Source of the DNA: Candidatus Hydrogenedentota bacterium
GTDB lineage: Bacteria; Hydrogenedentota; Hydrogenedentia; Hydrogenedentales; JAEUWI01
Assembly: GCA_016791475.1 (NCBI GenBank)
Contig: JAEUWI010000014.1
Coordinates: forward strand, 62,001-126,000
Direction: 5' to 3'
DNA: 64,000 bases
Within the stretch, counting starts at the first letter, position 1; every line of letters begins with the position of its first letter. The position numbers and the translations under genes are program-made. This document shows positions 55,894 to 64,000 of this stretch, in pieces. The notes below the pieces were generated by a model. The model saw only the letters and a program-made list of their open reading frames with translations, was not told the DNA's origin and did not search any database.

Positions 55894-57582
55894 ATGAACC
55901 ATCGGGTGGGTCTAACCGCAGTCCTCTTCATCGCCCTCTTCATAGTCCCATGCGTGGTTCAGGCCCACGACGACGCCCACGGCCCCCTCGTGCCCGTCTC
56001 CCCCGAGGCCGAGGCGCTCATCCACACGGCCCCCGGCGCGACCGTTGCCGGCGTGCCCGCCGTTGCCGAGGGCGCGCAGTCGGCCCTGCTGAACCTGCGT
56101 GTGATCGATCTGGCTACCGGCGAGCCCACCTTCTGCCGCGTCAATGTCATCGGGCAGGACGGCAACTACTACGAGCCGGAAGCCCACGCCCAGCAGCCCT
56201 GGAGCCTCCAGCGTCTCGGCAATCGCAAGGAGAAAGGCCCTTTTCGCTACTACGGCTGGTTTTTCTATTGCGATGGCGACGAATCGGTCCGCGTACCCAC
56301 TGGAGACTGCACCATCGAGGTGTGGAAGGGTTTTGAGTTTCGTCCCGTCCGTCAGACCATTTCCATCGCGGCGGCGGCCACGCAGGAAGTCACCATTACC
56401 CTGGAGCGCACGCTGGACATGGCGGCGGCGGGCTGGTATTCGGGCGATCCCCATATTCACCTGAACCGTCGCGACAACACGGACCTGGAGCGCGCCCTCG
56501 ACCTCACGGCGGCGGAGGATATCCGCTATGGCTTCCTCCTGGGCATGAACGATCCGAAACAGTTCAACGGCGTGATGGCGGACCAGGAGTGGCCCCAGTT
56601 GCAGGGCATGGGCGATGCATCGGTGCTGCAGCGCGGCAATCAGGTGGTCAGTTCAGGTTTTGAATATCGAAACGTTACCTTCGGCCACATCCTCCTGCTC
56701 ATGGCGGACGAGCTCCTCTTCAAAGATCAGGTGCTCGCGGTCAATGAATGGCCCACCTTCGCCGAAGTCGCCAAGGAAGTCCACCGCCTCAACGGCAAAG
56801 CCTTTCACGCCCACGGGGGCTACGAAAAGGAGATCTACGCCGACTACATTCCAGGCGCGACGGACGGCGTGGAACTCCTGCAGTTCGCCATCTATCGCGG
56901 CATCGGCCTGGAGGGCTGGTACCACATTCTGAACGCGGGCTTTCGCTTTCCCTCGGTCGGCGCCAGCGATTTCCCTTACTGCCGGGCCCTGGGCGATTGC
57001 CGCACCTATGTGCGCCTGGGCGAGGATAAATCCATGCGCGCCTGGACCGACGCCGCCGTTGCGGGCCGCAGTTTCATGACCACCGGCCCGATGCTCGACT
57101 TCACGGTGAATGGCGCGGGTCCCGGCGACTCGCTCAACATCGACGCGGACGCTAAGGTGGTCAATGTGTCCCTGTCCGTGCGCTCAGAGGTTTCCACCGT
57201 TTCCGATGTCGAAATCATCGCGAATGGAACCGTCGCAAAGCACTTCCGAGTCGACCGCACCACAGAAGCCGGCCGCCTGCCCCAGAAGCTCACCTATCGC
57301 TTCGAACTCCCCCTGAGCGGCTCCACCTGGTTCGCCGCGCGGGCCTACGGCGAGCAGGTCAAAGGACTCCCCGACGCCGAGGCCCACACCAACCCGATAT
57401 ACGTGATGCGCGGCGAAGCGCCCATCGCAAACATGGCGTCGGTAAACTGGCTGCTCGCCAGGCTCGACGAGCGTATCGTGGAAATCGAGGCCATGGACTT
57501 CGAGAAGAAAGCCGATGTAATCCGTTACTACCAGGACTGCCGCGCCCTGCTGGCAGCGCGTATGGGCGGGTCAAGTGATTGA
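55894..57582 (+). CDS. Secreted CehA/McbA-type (PHP-like) metallohydrolase
   Basis: 562 residues with a signal peptide ending about VVQAHDDA. Beta domain at about 65-180, then the metal-binding core: GWYSGDPHIHLNRRD (HxH) and KAFHAHGGYEKEIYADYIPG. The family tail follows with ASDFPYCRALGDCRTYV and AVAGRSFMTTGPMLDFTVNG. Paralogue of the divergent gene at 54211-55701, sharing the CehA/McbA plan. RBS AGGAAG sits inside the right arm of an inverted repeat. Probably extracytoplasmic; substrate unknown. Confidence 0.84.
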   Translation: MNHRVGLTAVLFIALFIVPCVVQAHDDAHGPLVPVSPEAEALIHTAPGATVAGVPAVAEGAQSALLNLRVIDLATGEPTFCRVNVIGQDGNYYEPEAHAQQPWSLQRLGNRKEKGPFRYYGWFFYCDGDESVRVPTGDCTIEVWKGFEFRPVRQTISIAAAATQEVTITLERTLDMAAAGWYSGDPHIHLNRRDNTDLERALDLTAAEDIRYGFLLGMNDPKQFNGVMADQEWPQLQGMGDASVLQRGNQVVSSGFEYRNVTFGHILLLMADELLFKDQVLAVNEWPTFAEVAKEVHRLNGKAFHAHGGYEKEIYADYIPGATDGVELLQFAIYRGIGLEGWYHILNAGFRFPSVGASDFPYCRALGDCRTYVRLGEDKSMRAWTDAAVAGRSFMTTGPMLDFTVNGAGPGDSLNIDADAKVVNVSLSVRSEVSTVSDVEIIANGTVAKHFRVDRTTEAGRLPQKLTYRFELPLSGSTWFAARAYGEQVKGLPDAEAHTNPIYVMRGEAPIANMASVNWLLARLDERIVEIEAMDFEKKADVIRYYQDCRALLAARMGGSSD

Positions 57583-57585
57583 ACA

Positions 57586-57726
57586 ATAGAGACACGGAGG
57601 CACGGAGAAGAAAAAGAGCTCGCGAGGTTCCCATGCTGAGTCATGACAAACTTGAAGTCTGTTATGCCTCTCTTTCTTCCCTCTCTCGTATTCTTTTCTT
57701 CGTGCCTCCGTGGGCTCCGTGGTCAA
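57586..57726. repeat. Inverted repeat of CACGGAGGCACGGAGAAG units
   Basis: The left arm GAGACACGGAGGCACGGAGAAG (57589-57610) pairs with the right arm CTTCGTGCCTCCGTG then GGCTCCGTGGTC (57699-57724). It lies between two converging genes. Confidence 0.88.
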
Positions 57727-57742
57727 TGCATATTGATTCTTT

Positions 57743-58318
57743 TTACTCAGCAGGCACCGTTTTCTCAGCCTCCTGCCGGAGGTATTCCTCGATGGATAGA
57801 TCGCCGAAGTACAGCCCCGCGATCACCCCTTCGCCCTCCCGCACGCGGATGACGGCATGGGCGCCCTCCTCCGTTCGGCTTTGCCCGCGATAAGCCGCCT
57901 CGGCGGCCGGCGCCTGAAACTCGTCCATGTAGTAGCGGTCAAAAGGCAGTGTCACCCAGAGCGTTGAATTTCCCGCGCCGCCGCCATAGGCCTTCACTTT
58001 CAGATAATCACCCGACGCCGGCGGGCTCAACGTCACGTCCGCAATCTTCGCAAGCCCCACTTCGTCCACCCGAAGCAGCGCATAGGCCGTTTCGGTGCCG
58101 TCAAAGAACATACCGGTCCAGTTCTCAAGCTGCATATCCGGGAAGCTCAGGGCTACATAACGCCCGCGAAACGCGTCGTAGGGGTCCACCGGTCCGCAGC
58201 GGAACTTGTACGCCACGCCCGACGCCAGCACATCCTCGCGCGATCCAATCATGAGGAAAGGCACCGCCAACTGGGCAAGCGCCATAACCACGAAAGCAGC
58301 CCATTGCACGGTTTTCAT
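57743..58318 (-). CDS. GDYXXLXY-domain membrane protein
   Basis: 191 residues from the ATG overlapping the DUF2157 stop (ATGA). One N-terminal membrane helix, then an exposed beta domain holding GDYLKVKAYG, the variant here of the GDYXXLXY motif, and DPYDAFRGRYVALS, both typical of the family. Function unknown. The family regularly follows DUF2157/DUF4401 genes, as here. Confidence 0.85.
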   Translation of the reverse strand: MKTVQWAAFVVMALAQLAVPFLMIGSREDVLASGVAYKFRCGPVDPYDAFRGRYVALSFPDMQLENWTGMFFDGTETAYALLRVDEVGLAKIADVTLSPPASGDYLKVKAYGGGAGNSTLWVTLPFDRYYMDEFQAPAAEAAYRGQSRTEEGAHAVIRVREGEGVIAGLYFGDLSIEEYLRQEAEKTVPAE

Positions 58319-59643
58319 GACGCCAACTCCTTCTGCTTTGCGGCACGCCGCGATATCCACAGGTTCGCACCCAGAAAGCCCATCCCGATAAGGATAAAGG
58401 CCACGCCCCGAAATAGAATCCCCATGTCGCTGTCAAAGAATCGGAACGTAAAGAGCAACGCAAGAATGCCCAGCCCCGCGTTCGCCGTAGCCATCCGCCC
58501 GGACACGATGCCCGCGCGCAAGACCACAATACCGAGGACAAACAGGTACAGGTTGTAGGCATAAGCCGCCAAAGTATCAACGCCGGCCCCCGTCTCCAGA
58601 CTGCACAACACAAAAAACGCACAGGCGAGCGCGGGCGACACCACCCAGGCGAGGGCGTTCCAATCCCTGCGCCCCGCACTGCGCACCGCAAGCGCAACCA
58701 CCGCCCCGAGAGCTATCAGCAGGAGTGCGTAGTCCGCAACCCCGACCCATTCCAGATAGCGCGCATTGCCTGCGCGATAGTGACGGAACCCGATGTCGTT
58801 CCAGCCAAAGTCAAAGGTCAGCAGCAACGCGAGAACCACCGTGCCCACGCCGCCAACCAAGCGGAAAGGCTGACCCGAACGCCCCGTCACGGATTCGCGG
58901 CCCAGCAGGCAGAAGGCTGCAAACATCGCCGTGTAAATCACGATCCACAGGCCCGGCAACACCTTCTCCAGCGACACACCCAGCCCCACGCAAAGATTCA
59001 GGCACAGCACCCAGCCGAGGAAGGCATTGCGCGGCGCGGCGCTGTCCCGCCGGTGCTCCAGCCAAAGAAAGGGCAGCGCGGCCGACAGCATGGCCCAGTA
59101 CCACAGGGCATGCCCGCCCTGACTCTGCGCCTCAATCGCCCAGCCCGTCGCCCCGATGAAATAGAGCATGGCGACGGTCGCGCTGCGGTAAAGGTAGATC
59201 AACGGCAGCCCGAGCAGCAGCCACGTGAAAAGAAAATTCGCCAGGTTGCCGGGGATGTGGTAGGTCTGCCCCACCAGCGCAATGCTTGCCCCGATCGACA
59301 GCGCAAGAAATGCACTCGCCCCCTCCCGCCACGCAATCGAGTCCATGCGCCGCGCCAGCGTCCACGCGGCAATCGCCTGGCCCAGCAGCAACGGAAGAAA
59401 GCTCAACACCGCCCGCGCGGGCCTGCCCAGCTCATCCCAGTTGCTCGCCAGCGTCAGGATAATGCCCGCGCCAATCAGCAGTGCGCCGAGAATCGCGAGC
59501 AATATCTTCGCCACGTTGACGCCGCCTTCCGGCGCTGGCCCATAGTGCTCGCGAAGACGCGCCGCCGTCTCCGCCGACACCACGCCCGAGGCCACCAGTC
59601 CCGGCAGTTCGTCGTACAGCCATCGTATCGATCGTTGGCCCAT
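58315..59643 (-). CDS. DUF2157-domain polytopic membrane protein
   Basis: 442 residues from ATG 59643. A soluble N-terminal segment with WLYDELPGLVASGVVS is the DUF2157 signature. About twelve hydrophobic helices follow, including AILGALLIGAGIILTLASNWDEL. Paired and translationally coupled with the GDYXXLXY gene. Function unknown; these pairs may act in membrane transport or sensing. Confidence 0.85.
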   Translation of the reverse strand: MGQRSIRWLYDELPGLVASGVVSAETAARLREHYGPAPEGGVNVAKILLAILGALLIGAGIILTLASNWDELGRPARAVLSFLPLLLGQAIAAWTLARRMDSIAWREGASAFLALSIGASIALVGQTYHIPGNLANFLFTWLLLGLPLIYLYRSATVAMLYFIGATGWAIEAQSQGGHALWYWAMLSAALPFLWLEHRRDSAAPRNAFLGWVLCLNLCVGLGVSLEKVLPGLWIVIYTAMFAAFCLLGRESVTGRSGQPFRLVGGVGTVVLALLLTFDFGWNDIGFRHYRAGNARYLEWVGVADYALLLIALGAVVALAVRSAGRRDWNALAWVVSPALACAFFVLCSLETGAGVDTLAAYAYNLYLFVLGIVVLRAGIVSGRMATANAGLGILALLFTFRFFDSDMGILFRGVAFILIGMGFLGANLWISRRAAKQKELAS

Positions 59644-59748
59644 AACCCTTCTCCCCTCCGGCCACAGCCGGGTAGGGGGCGACCGACCATCGGCCACCCG
59701 CAAGGAAATGATACCTCCAAACTGTTAGATATGCAACATTTTTATTTC

Positions 59749-61182
59749 TTACTTTACCGTCCGGTAATCCGCCCCGCCGTCACTCGCCAAACAGCTCGCG
59801 CGCCACGCCGCCAAAGTATCCTTCATAGCAGCCACGCGCGCCACTTCCGATGCAGCCAGATTCGTCGTCTCGCCCGGGTCCGTTTGCAGGTCAAAGAGCA
59901 GGTCCTCCGCGCCAGACGCGGAAAAGTCCGTCAACAACTTGTAGCGATTGTCCGTCAGCGCCACCGCCGGTGATTCTCGTGTTTCCACGGAACCCGCCTT
60001 GCCCAGGGTCTCAAAGGCAATGGGCGCGGGGCGCTCCTGGATCCCGTCGCGGATAACCGGGACCAAGCTGATTCCGTCCATGGGTCGTGAATCAGGCATC
60101 GAAATGCTCAAGACTTCGAGGATCGTCGGGAGGTAGTCGCTCGTCACGGCGGGGTAGTCGGACACCGTTCCGGCCTTAACCTGTGCGGGCCATTCAAGCA
60201 GCCCCGGTACGCGAACGCCCCCTTCAAACAGGCTCCGCTTGCGTCCTCGGAATTGGCCCGCGGACCCCATGTAGCGCTCGCCCGGCGCGTCCCCTTCGGG
60301 ACCGTTATCGGAGCAGAAGAAAACGATGGTAGTCTCCGCCACCTTGAGCTCGCGCAGCTTCGCCCGAAGTCGCCCGACCTGTTCATCCATCGCCGCCACC
60401 GCCGCATAATAGTGTTGCGCTTCTGCAGGGTGCTCCGCATAACGCGCGCGGTACGCCGGCCCACCCACCACCGGCGCATGAGGCGCGTGAAACCAGATCA
60501 CCGAAAGGAAGGGCTTCGCCGCCGCCACGGCCCCTTCAATGAAGGGAATCGCCTTATCCATGATGATCCGCGAGTCATCCCCATCCAGCGACTCTTTGAC
60601 ATTCTCGCCATTCTGCCAGTAGAGCGCCCGCCTGTCCACGACACCCTTCAACACCGGGTGAAGGCTTTCCACCGCATAGGGGTCCCAGGTGCCCACGGCA
60701 AACTCCGTGCTGAACCACTCCGCAAACCCGTTCATCCCCGGTGTGGCATAGTGCTTTTCCGGTTCCCGAGCGGTCTGCCCAGAATACTTGGGCGTCATCG
60801 TCCCCAGGTGCCACTTGCCGAAGTGCCCGGTGGCGTAGCCCACCTCCGAAAGAATCTCGGGCAGGGTGATCTCCTCGGGCTTCATGTGGCCGCCATTGGC
60901 AAAGCGAACGCCGTAACGAAAAGGATGCCGCCCCGTCAGGCAACTGCCCCGCGTGGGACTGCACACCGGCGCGGCCGAATAAAATCGATTGAACTTCAGC
61001 CCCGCCGCGGCCATGGCGTCCAGGTTCGGTGTCCCGATGACCGTGCCGCCGTTGAAGCCCGGATCGCCCCAGCCGAGGTCGTCGGCCATTAACAGGACGA
61101 TATTGGGCCGCGCTTCGGCGGCGGGCGCGGAGAGGATTACGAAGAGCAGAGAGACGAAGAGACCGGCGGCACGAATCGGCAT
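59749..61182 (-). CDS. Secreted sulfatase (arylsulfatase A family)
   Basis: 477 residues from ATG 61182, with GGAG upstream; a signal peptide ends at AEARPN. PNIVLLMADDLGWGD is the first metal motif. The formylglycine consensus CSPTRG is intact, so the cysteine is expected to be matured by a formylglycine-generating enzyme not seen in this window. FCSDNGPEGD and HFGKWHLG complete the active-site set. It removes sulfate from a sulfated sugar or aryl ester outside the cytoplasm, in keeping with the surrounding exported hydrolases. Confidence 0.94.
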   Translation of the reverse strand: MPIRAAGLFVSLLFVILSAPAAEARPNIVLLMADDLGWGDPGFNGGTVIGTPNLDAMAAAGLKFNRFYSAAPVCSPTRGSCLTGRHPFRYGVRFANGGHMKPEEITLPEILSEVGYATGHFGKWHLGTMTPKYSGQTAREPEKHYATPGMNGFAEWFSTEFAVGTWDPYAVESLHPVLKGVVDRRALYWQNGENVKESLDGDDSRIIMDKAIPFIEGAVAAAKPFLSVIWFHAPHAPVVGGPAYRARYAEHPAEAQHYYAAVAAMDEQVGRLRAKLRELKVAETTIVFFCSDNGPEGDAPGERYMGSAGQFRGRKRSLFEGGVRVPGLLEWPAQVKAGTVSDYPAVTSDYLPTILEVLSISMPDSRPMDGISLVPVIRDGIQERPAPIAFETLGKAGSVETRESPAVALTDNRYKLLTDFSASGAEDLLFDLQTDPGETTNLAASEVARVAAMKDTLAAWRASCLASDGGADYRTVK

Positions 61183-61216
61183 GTGTACGCTCCGAACAAA
61201 GGGGCTGGATGTAAGT

Positions 61217-62314
61217 TCAATAAGGCGGCAACAGTCGCCGGAAGCCATGTAACAGTACCACGCACAGAAAAAACAAGTTGCGCAAGAGCTGTCCTGGCAC
61301 ATTAAGTCGCACAGGTGCGGACGGAACGCCACGCTCGGCAACCTCTGCGCTCCGCGCGGCGACCCTGCGGATCCAGGCGATGCCGCAGGGCCATTCGGCC
61401 AGTCCATCGATCCACGCGCCGGGGATTCCCTCGAATCCCGTGGCCGCCCCCAGAATCGCGCCAGTAATCGCCGCTGTCGTATCCGTATCGCCACCACAGT
61501 CGATTACCGCGGACACGGCAGCCTCGTAGTCCATCGGAGAAGAAAGCCATGCGTGAAGTACGACCGGTACGGTATGGTACATGTAGCCGCTGACGCCCGT
61601 GGCAAGACCCATCTCCCGCGCGAAATCGCCCGTGGATGCCCCCCGTCCCACGCTCGCGACCACCTCCCTGACCAGCGACACCATTTCCTCCGCGCCGTCG
61701 GCGAGTTCCGACTCGACACACTCCAGAAACGCTTCGGGCCGAAGTGCGTCCCTTCTGATTGCGGCCTCACGCGCGGCAATCGCCACCACCAGCGCTCCGA
61801 AAAATGCCTTGGGGTCCGTGTGCGTCAGCACGGTTGAGCGGCGTACCAGTTCGCGGAGCAGCACCGGCTGGCGGGCAAACAGCACGCCAAGAATCGGGCT
61901 GCGCATGGCCGGACCGTTGCCGGCCGAGTAAACACCGCTGCGCTGCCACGCGGTCCCAGCCCAGAGTCGCAGGATCGCCCGCGCCGTGGCCAGACCCACG
62001 CCGGCGGGGAGACCCAGCAACCAGAACCGGAGCCGCCAGGAAAGGCTGCGCACAAAACGGTCCGGATCGCCGCCCGACGCAATCACCGCCTGGGCCGCCA
62101 TGCAGGCGTGCTCGGTGTCATCGGAGATCATGCCGTGGCGCAACATAAAACACTGCCGGAGCTTCGGATACATGCGACGCCGGCGCTGCGCGGAAAGCCC
62201 TTCAAAAGGAAGCCCCAGCGCGTCGCCCGCAGCCATGCCCGCAAGACACCCCAGGGCAGCTTCGGTCACTGCGAAAGTGTCTCTTTCCGATTCGCATTCC
62301 GCTTCCATCGTCAT
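61217..62314 (-). CDS. ADP-ribosylglycohydrolase family protein
   Basis: 365 residues. The fold's metal motifs are visible: AGMAAGDALGLPFEGL at the start, MISDDTEHACMAAQAV (DDT) and CGGDTDTTAAITGAILGA. These bind two magnesium ions in DraG/ARH-type enzymes, which remove ADP-ribose from proteins or cleave related glycosides. The middle GVYSAGNGPAMRSPILGV is typical of the bacterial branch. Substrate uncertain. It lies 34 bp upstream of the sulfatase start on the same strand. A weak hydrophobic C-terminus (LLRNLFFLCVVLLHG) might touch the membrane. Confidence 0.88.
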   Translation of the reverse strand: MTMEAECESERDTFAVTEAALGCLAGMAAGDALGLPFEGLSAQRRRRMYPKLRQCFMLRHGMISDDTEHACMAAQAVIASGGDPDRFVRSLSWRLRFWLLGLPAGVGLATARAILRLWAGTAWQRSGVYSAGNGPAMRSPILGVLFARQPVLLRELVRRSTVLTHTDPKAFFGALVVAIAAREAAIRRDALRPEAFLECVESELADGAEEMVSLVREVVASVGRGASTGDFAREMGLATGVSGYMYHTVPVVLHAWLSSPMDYEAAVSAVIDCGGDTDTTAAITGAILGAATGFEGIPGAWIDGLAEWPCGIAWIRRVAARSAEVAERGVPSAPVRLNVPGQLLRNLFFLCVVLLHGFRRLLPPY

Positions 62315-62440
62315 CAGCCTTCAGACATATTCGCTCAATCGCCGGGGCGATCAAAAACCGAAAAATTCCAGAAAAGTTGTTCCCAATTGCAACCAAATGG
62401 TAGCATGCGCCGTCCAATCAGTTAACCTCGGAGTTCCGCC

Positions 62441-63796
62441 ATGTCCAACTCGCCCGCTATCGATCCGTCCAGAGATCGCGTCCAGTCCATCGACCAGTTT
62501 CGCGGCTATGCCATTTTCGGCATGATGCTGGTCAATTTTTTCGGCCACTACAGCACCAAGTGGGTGGATGCCCTGAACATTGAAGGGCTCAAAGACCCTC
62601 TCAAATTCATTTTCGGCGAGCAGCTCCACCACCACAACCATTACATGACCTACGCCGACACCATCGCCCCCATCTTCATGTTCGTCGTCGGCATCGGCCT
62701 GCGCATCTCGTGGCTCAAGAAGGTCGAGAAGTATCCGCCCAATGTCGCCCGAAAGTCGCTGGCCGGGCGCTACTTCACGCTGGTGCTCATCGCTTTCGCC
62801 ATCTACACCGGCTGGCTTTGGGACGCCCTGATGAGCATCGGCCTCGCCGGACTCGTCGGCCTGCTGGTCGTGGACAAGAAGTGGACCGTGCGCATCGCGT
62901 TTGCCCTGGCCCTGCTCACGGCCTATCAGCTCATCTTCTCCTACACCAGCTACGGCGTCTGGCTCTTGCGCCTCGGAAGCTATGGCGATGGTCCCAACGA
63001 CCTGCCCTGGCCCGTCATCACCATCTTCCTGCCCCTGCGTGACGCCCTGCTGGACGTCAAGATCAACGGCGGGCCGCTGGGCCACTGGAGCTGGGCATTC
63101 ATCTTGATCTGCGGCACAGTAGCCTATGACATCATGGCCACGCGCGATCGCAATAAGATTCTGGCGGGACTTGCCTGCATGGGCCTCATCCTTACGGTTG
63201 CGGGCTGGGGCGTCCGGGCTGTCGGCACCAAGGCCTACTTCAGCAAAGCTGAACCCTGGGCCGCCGCCGCCATGTTGGAAAACGACTTTGGCCCCGCAAA
63301 AGAAATAATGGGAAAGAGCCACGGCATGTTTGCTTCGACCGCCAAAGGCAATCCCGAAGCCGAAGCAGCCCTCGAAGCGGGCAATCTCGAAGAATTCGCT
63401 CGCCTGTCCCACGACAAACTGGTGGCCCTGGCCGCGCAGAAGCCCACAGAAGCCCCGCGCTACGCCAACGGCTGGGTGTTCTCCAAGAACTACCTGACCA
63501 TGCCCTTCCCCTTCTGGGCCACCGCCCTCGCGGTCTTCCACCTGCTCGCCTTCTACATCATCTGCGATATTTTGAAATTCAACGTGCCCGGCATGGCGGT
63601 CGTGGGCATGAATCCCCTGTTTCTATACATCTTCCAGTCGCTTACCCTGGAGATGTACGGCAATCTGAATTCCCACTGGAATTACAAGTCCACCGAAAGC
63701 GGGCTGTTCGTTCTGGGCTCTTTCGTGGTCTACTGGGGAATCATGTATTCCATGGCGCGCTACTTCTACAACCGAAATATCGTCATTAAGATCTAG
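62441..63796 (+). CDS. HGSNAT-like (heparan-alpha-glucosaminide N-acetyltransferase/DUF5009-type) membrane acyltransferase
   Basis: 451 residues, about ten membrane helices. The opening DQFRGYAIFGMMLVNFFG, a variant of the SIDxFRG signature, and TIAPIFMFVVGIGLRISW match the HGSNAT/YeiB-like acyltransferase group. The histidine-rich loop HHHNHYM lies where the acetyl-accepting histidine is expected. It probably transfers acetyl groups from acetyl-CoA to an amino sugar across the inner membrane. An intrinsic terminator follows. Confidence 0.85.
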   Translation: MSNSPAIDPSRDRVQSIDQFRGYAIFGMMLVNFFGHYSTKWVDALNIEGLKDPLKFIFGEQLHHHNHYMTYADTIAPIFMFVVGIGLRISWLKKVEKYPPNVARKSLAGRYFTLVLIAFAIYTGWLWDALMSIGLAGLVGLLVVDKKWTVRIAFALALLTAYQLIFSYTSYGVWLLRLGSYGDGPNDLPWPVITIFLPLRDALLDVKINGGPLGHWSWAFILICGTVAYDIMATRDRNKILAGLACMGLILTVAGWGVRAVGTKAYFSKAEPWAAAAMLENDFGPAKEIMGKSHGMFASTAKGNPEAEAALEAGNLEEFARLSHDKLVALAAQKPTEAPRYANGWVFSKNYLTMPFPFWATALAVFHLLAFYIICDILKFNVPGMAVVGMNPLFLYIFQSLTLEMYGNLNSHWNYKSTESGLFVLGSFVVYWGIMYSMARYFYNRNIVIKI

Positions 63797-63826
63797 CCCC
63801 CCCTGCCAGCTCTCCCAGCATCAATC

Positions 63827-63858
63827 GCCAGCGTCTCACCCGAGGCGCTGGCGTTTTT
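63827..63858 (+). terminator. Intrinsic terminator after the HGSNAT-like gene
   Basis: GCCAGCG/CGCTGGC stem, 12-nt loop, followed by GTTTTTT. Confidence 0.9.
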
Positions 63859-63885
63859 TATGGTTGCTCGCATCTAAGCCCCTCC

Positions 63886-63914
63886 TTGACCGCTTCCAAA
63901 CCATGGTATATACT
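63886..63914 (+). promoter_or_regulatory. Sigma-70 promoter of the antitoxin gene
   Basis: TTGACC (63886-63891) and TATACT (63909-63914) with a 17-bp spacer, 36 bp before the ATG. Confidence 0.75.
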
Positions 63915-63924
63915 TCGGTATATA
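63905..63924 (+). promoter_or_regulatory. Repeated operator overlapping the antitoxin promoter
   Basis: Two direct copies of GGTATATA (63905-63912 and 63917-63924) overlap the -10 element. Autoregulation by antitoxin is typical of such modules. Confidence 0.55.
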
Positions 63925-63950
63925 GCAATAGTCCTGAAAGGTGCGCTCCC

Positions 63951-64000
63951 ATGCAGAAAGCCAAGATTTTCCCCAACGGCCGCTCTCAGGCGATTCGCCT
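63951..64000 (+). CDS. VapB/MazE-like antitoxin (AbrB-type DNA binding), 5' end only
   Basis: Only 16 codons are visible: MQKAKIFPNGRSQAIR. AKIFPNGRSQAIR matches the N-terminus of VapB/VagC and MazE antitoxins with an AbrB/SpoVT fold. AAGG lies 9 bp upstream. The toxin, if any, lies beyond the right edge. Confidence 0.7.
   Translation, partial: MQKAKIFPNGRSQAIR

Noticed and set aside
61183-61497. Longer N-terminus for the sulfatase
   Set aside because: It would overlap the ADP-ribosylglycohydrolase gene and would bury the signal peptide.
62351-63541. 396-residue minus-strand open frame
   Set aside because: Complement of the HGSNAT-like membrane gene; charged Gly/Asp-rich composition and no domain.

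Overview
The window is high-GC, gene-dense bacterial chromosome of a diderm: it carries a complete pilMNOPQ type IV pilus assembly set ending in an outer-membrane secretin. Many secreted enzymes with signal peptides (sulfatase, fucosidase-like and other glycosidase-like proteins, CehA/McbA-type metallohydrolases, acetyl-xylan-esterase-like hydrolase), a DegT-family protein with a Tat signal, zinc-ribbon/MshEN/HDOD proteins and abundant short intergenic repeats fit Planctomycetota/Verrucomicrobiota-like or Hydrogenedentota-like lineages. I cannot assign the phylum from sequence alone; Hydrogenedentota is my best guess. No rRNA, tRNA, CRISPR array, phage or transposase was recognised.

Layout. 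1-3.8 kb: end of a MetX-MetW fusion, two tandem-repeat tracts, an ABC-F ATPase and an esterase-like hydrolase. 3.8-9.5 kb: pilM-N-O-P-Q on the minus strand behind a near-consensus promoter and ending at an intrinsic terminator. 9.6-9.9 kb: a promoter- and terminator-bounded unit with no credible protein, probably a structured RNA. 10-17.5 kb: a SPASM protein whose radical-SAM part has lost its cluster cysteines, a Nif11-like small protein, a zinc-ribbon/MshEN/HDOD protein, and a 1578-residue membrane-anchored coiled-coil protein built on an exact 77-residue period. 17.6-22.8 kb: riboflavin operon (ribD, ribE, ribBA, DUF2007-like gene, ribH, nusB, PHP phosphoesterase) under an FMN riboswitch. 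22.9-23.2 kb: long 7-bp and 9-bp tandem repeats.

23.3-39.6 kb: a mixed region with a PhyH-type dioxygenase, a fucosidase-like protein, a SprA-like putative metalloprotease, a TPR-AAA+ ATPase followed by a TPR membrane protein, release factor 3, a large radical-SAM/DUF2344 fusion, adenylate kinase, and a co-directional group of a CPBP protease, a lipase-like hydrolase, a membrane protein and a HEAT-repeat esterase.

39.7-64 kb is accessory in character: a Tat-exported DegT-family protein; a translationally coupled nitrilase-superfamily/amidohydrolase/amidohydrolase operon; amtB-glnB; then mostly exported hydrolases, a beta-propeller, a sulfatase, an ADP-ribosylglycohydrolase, a DUF2157/GDYXXLXY pair and an HGSNAT-like acyltransferase. 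The intergenic spaces here hold imperfect inverted repeats (41.1, 48.4, 51.5-52.1, 55.8 and 57.6 kb) made of short degenerate tandem units. The window ends in the first codons of a VapB/MazE-like antitoxin behind a promoter with a repeated operator.
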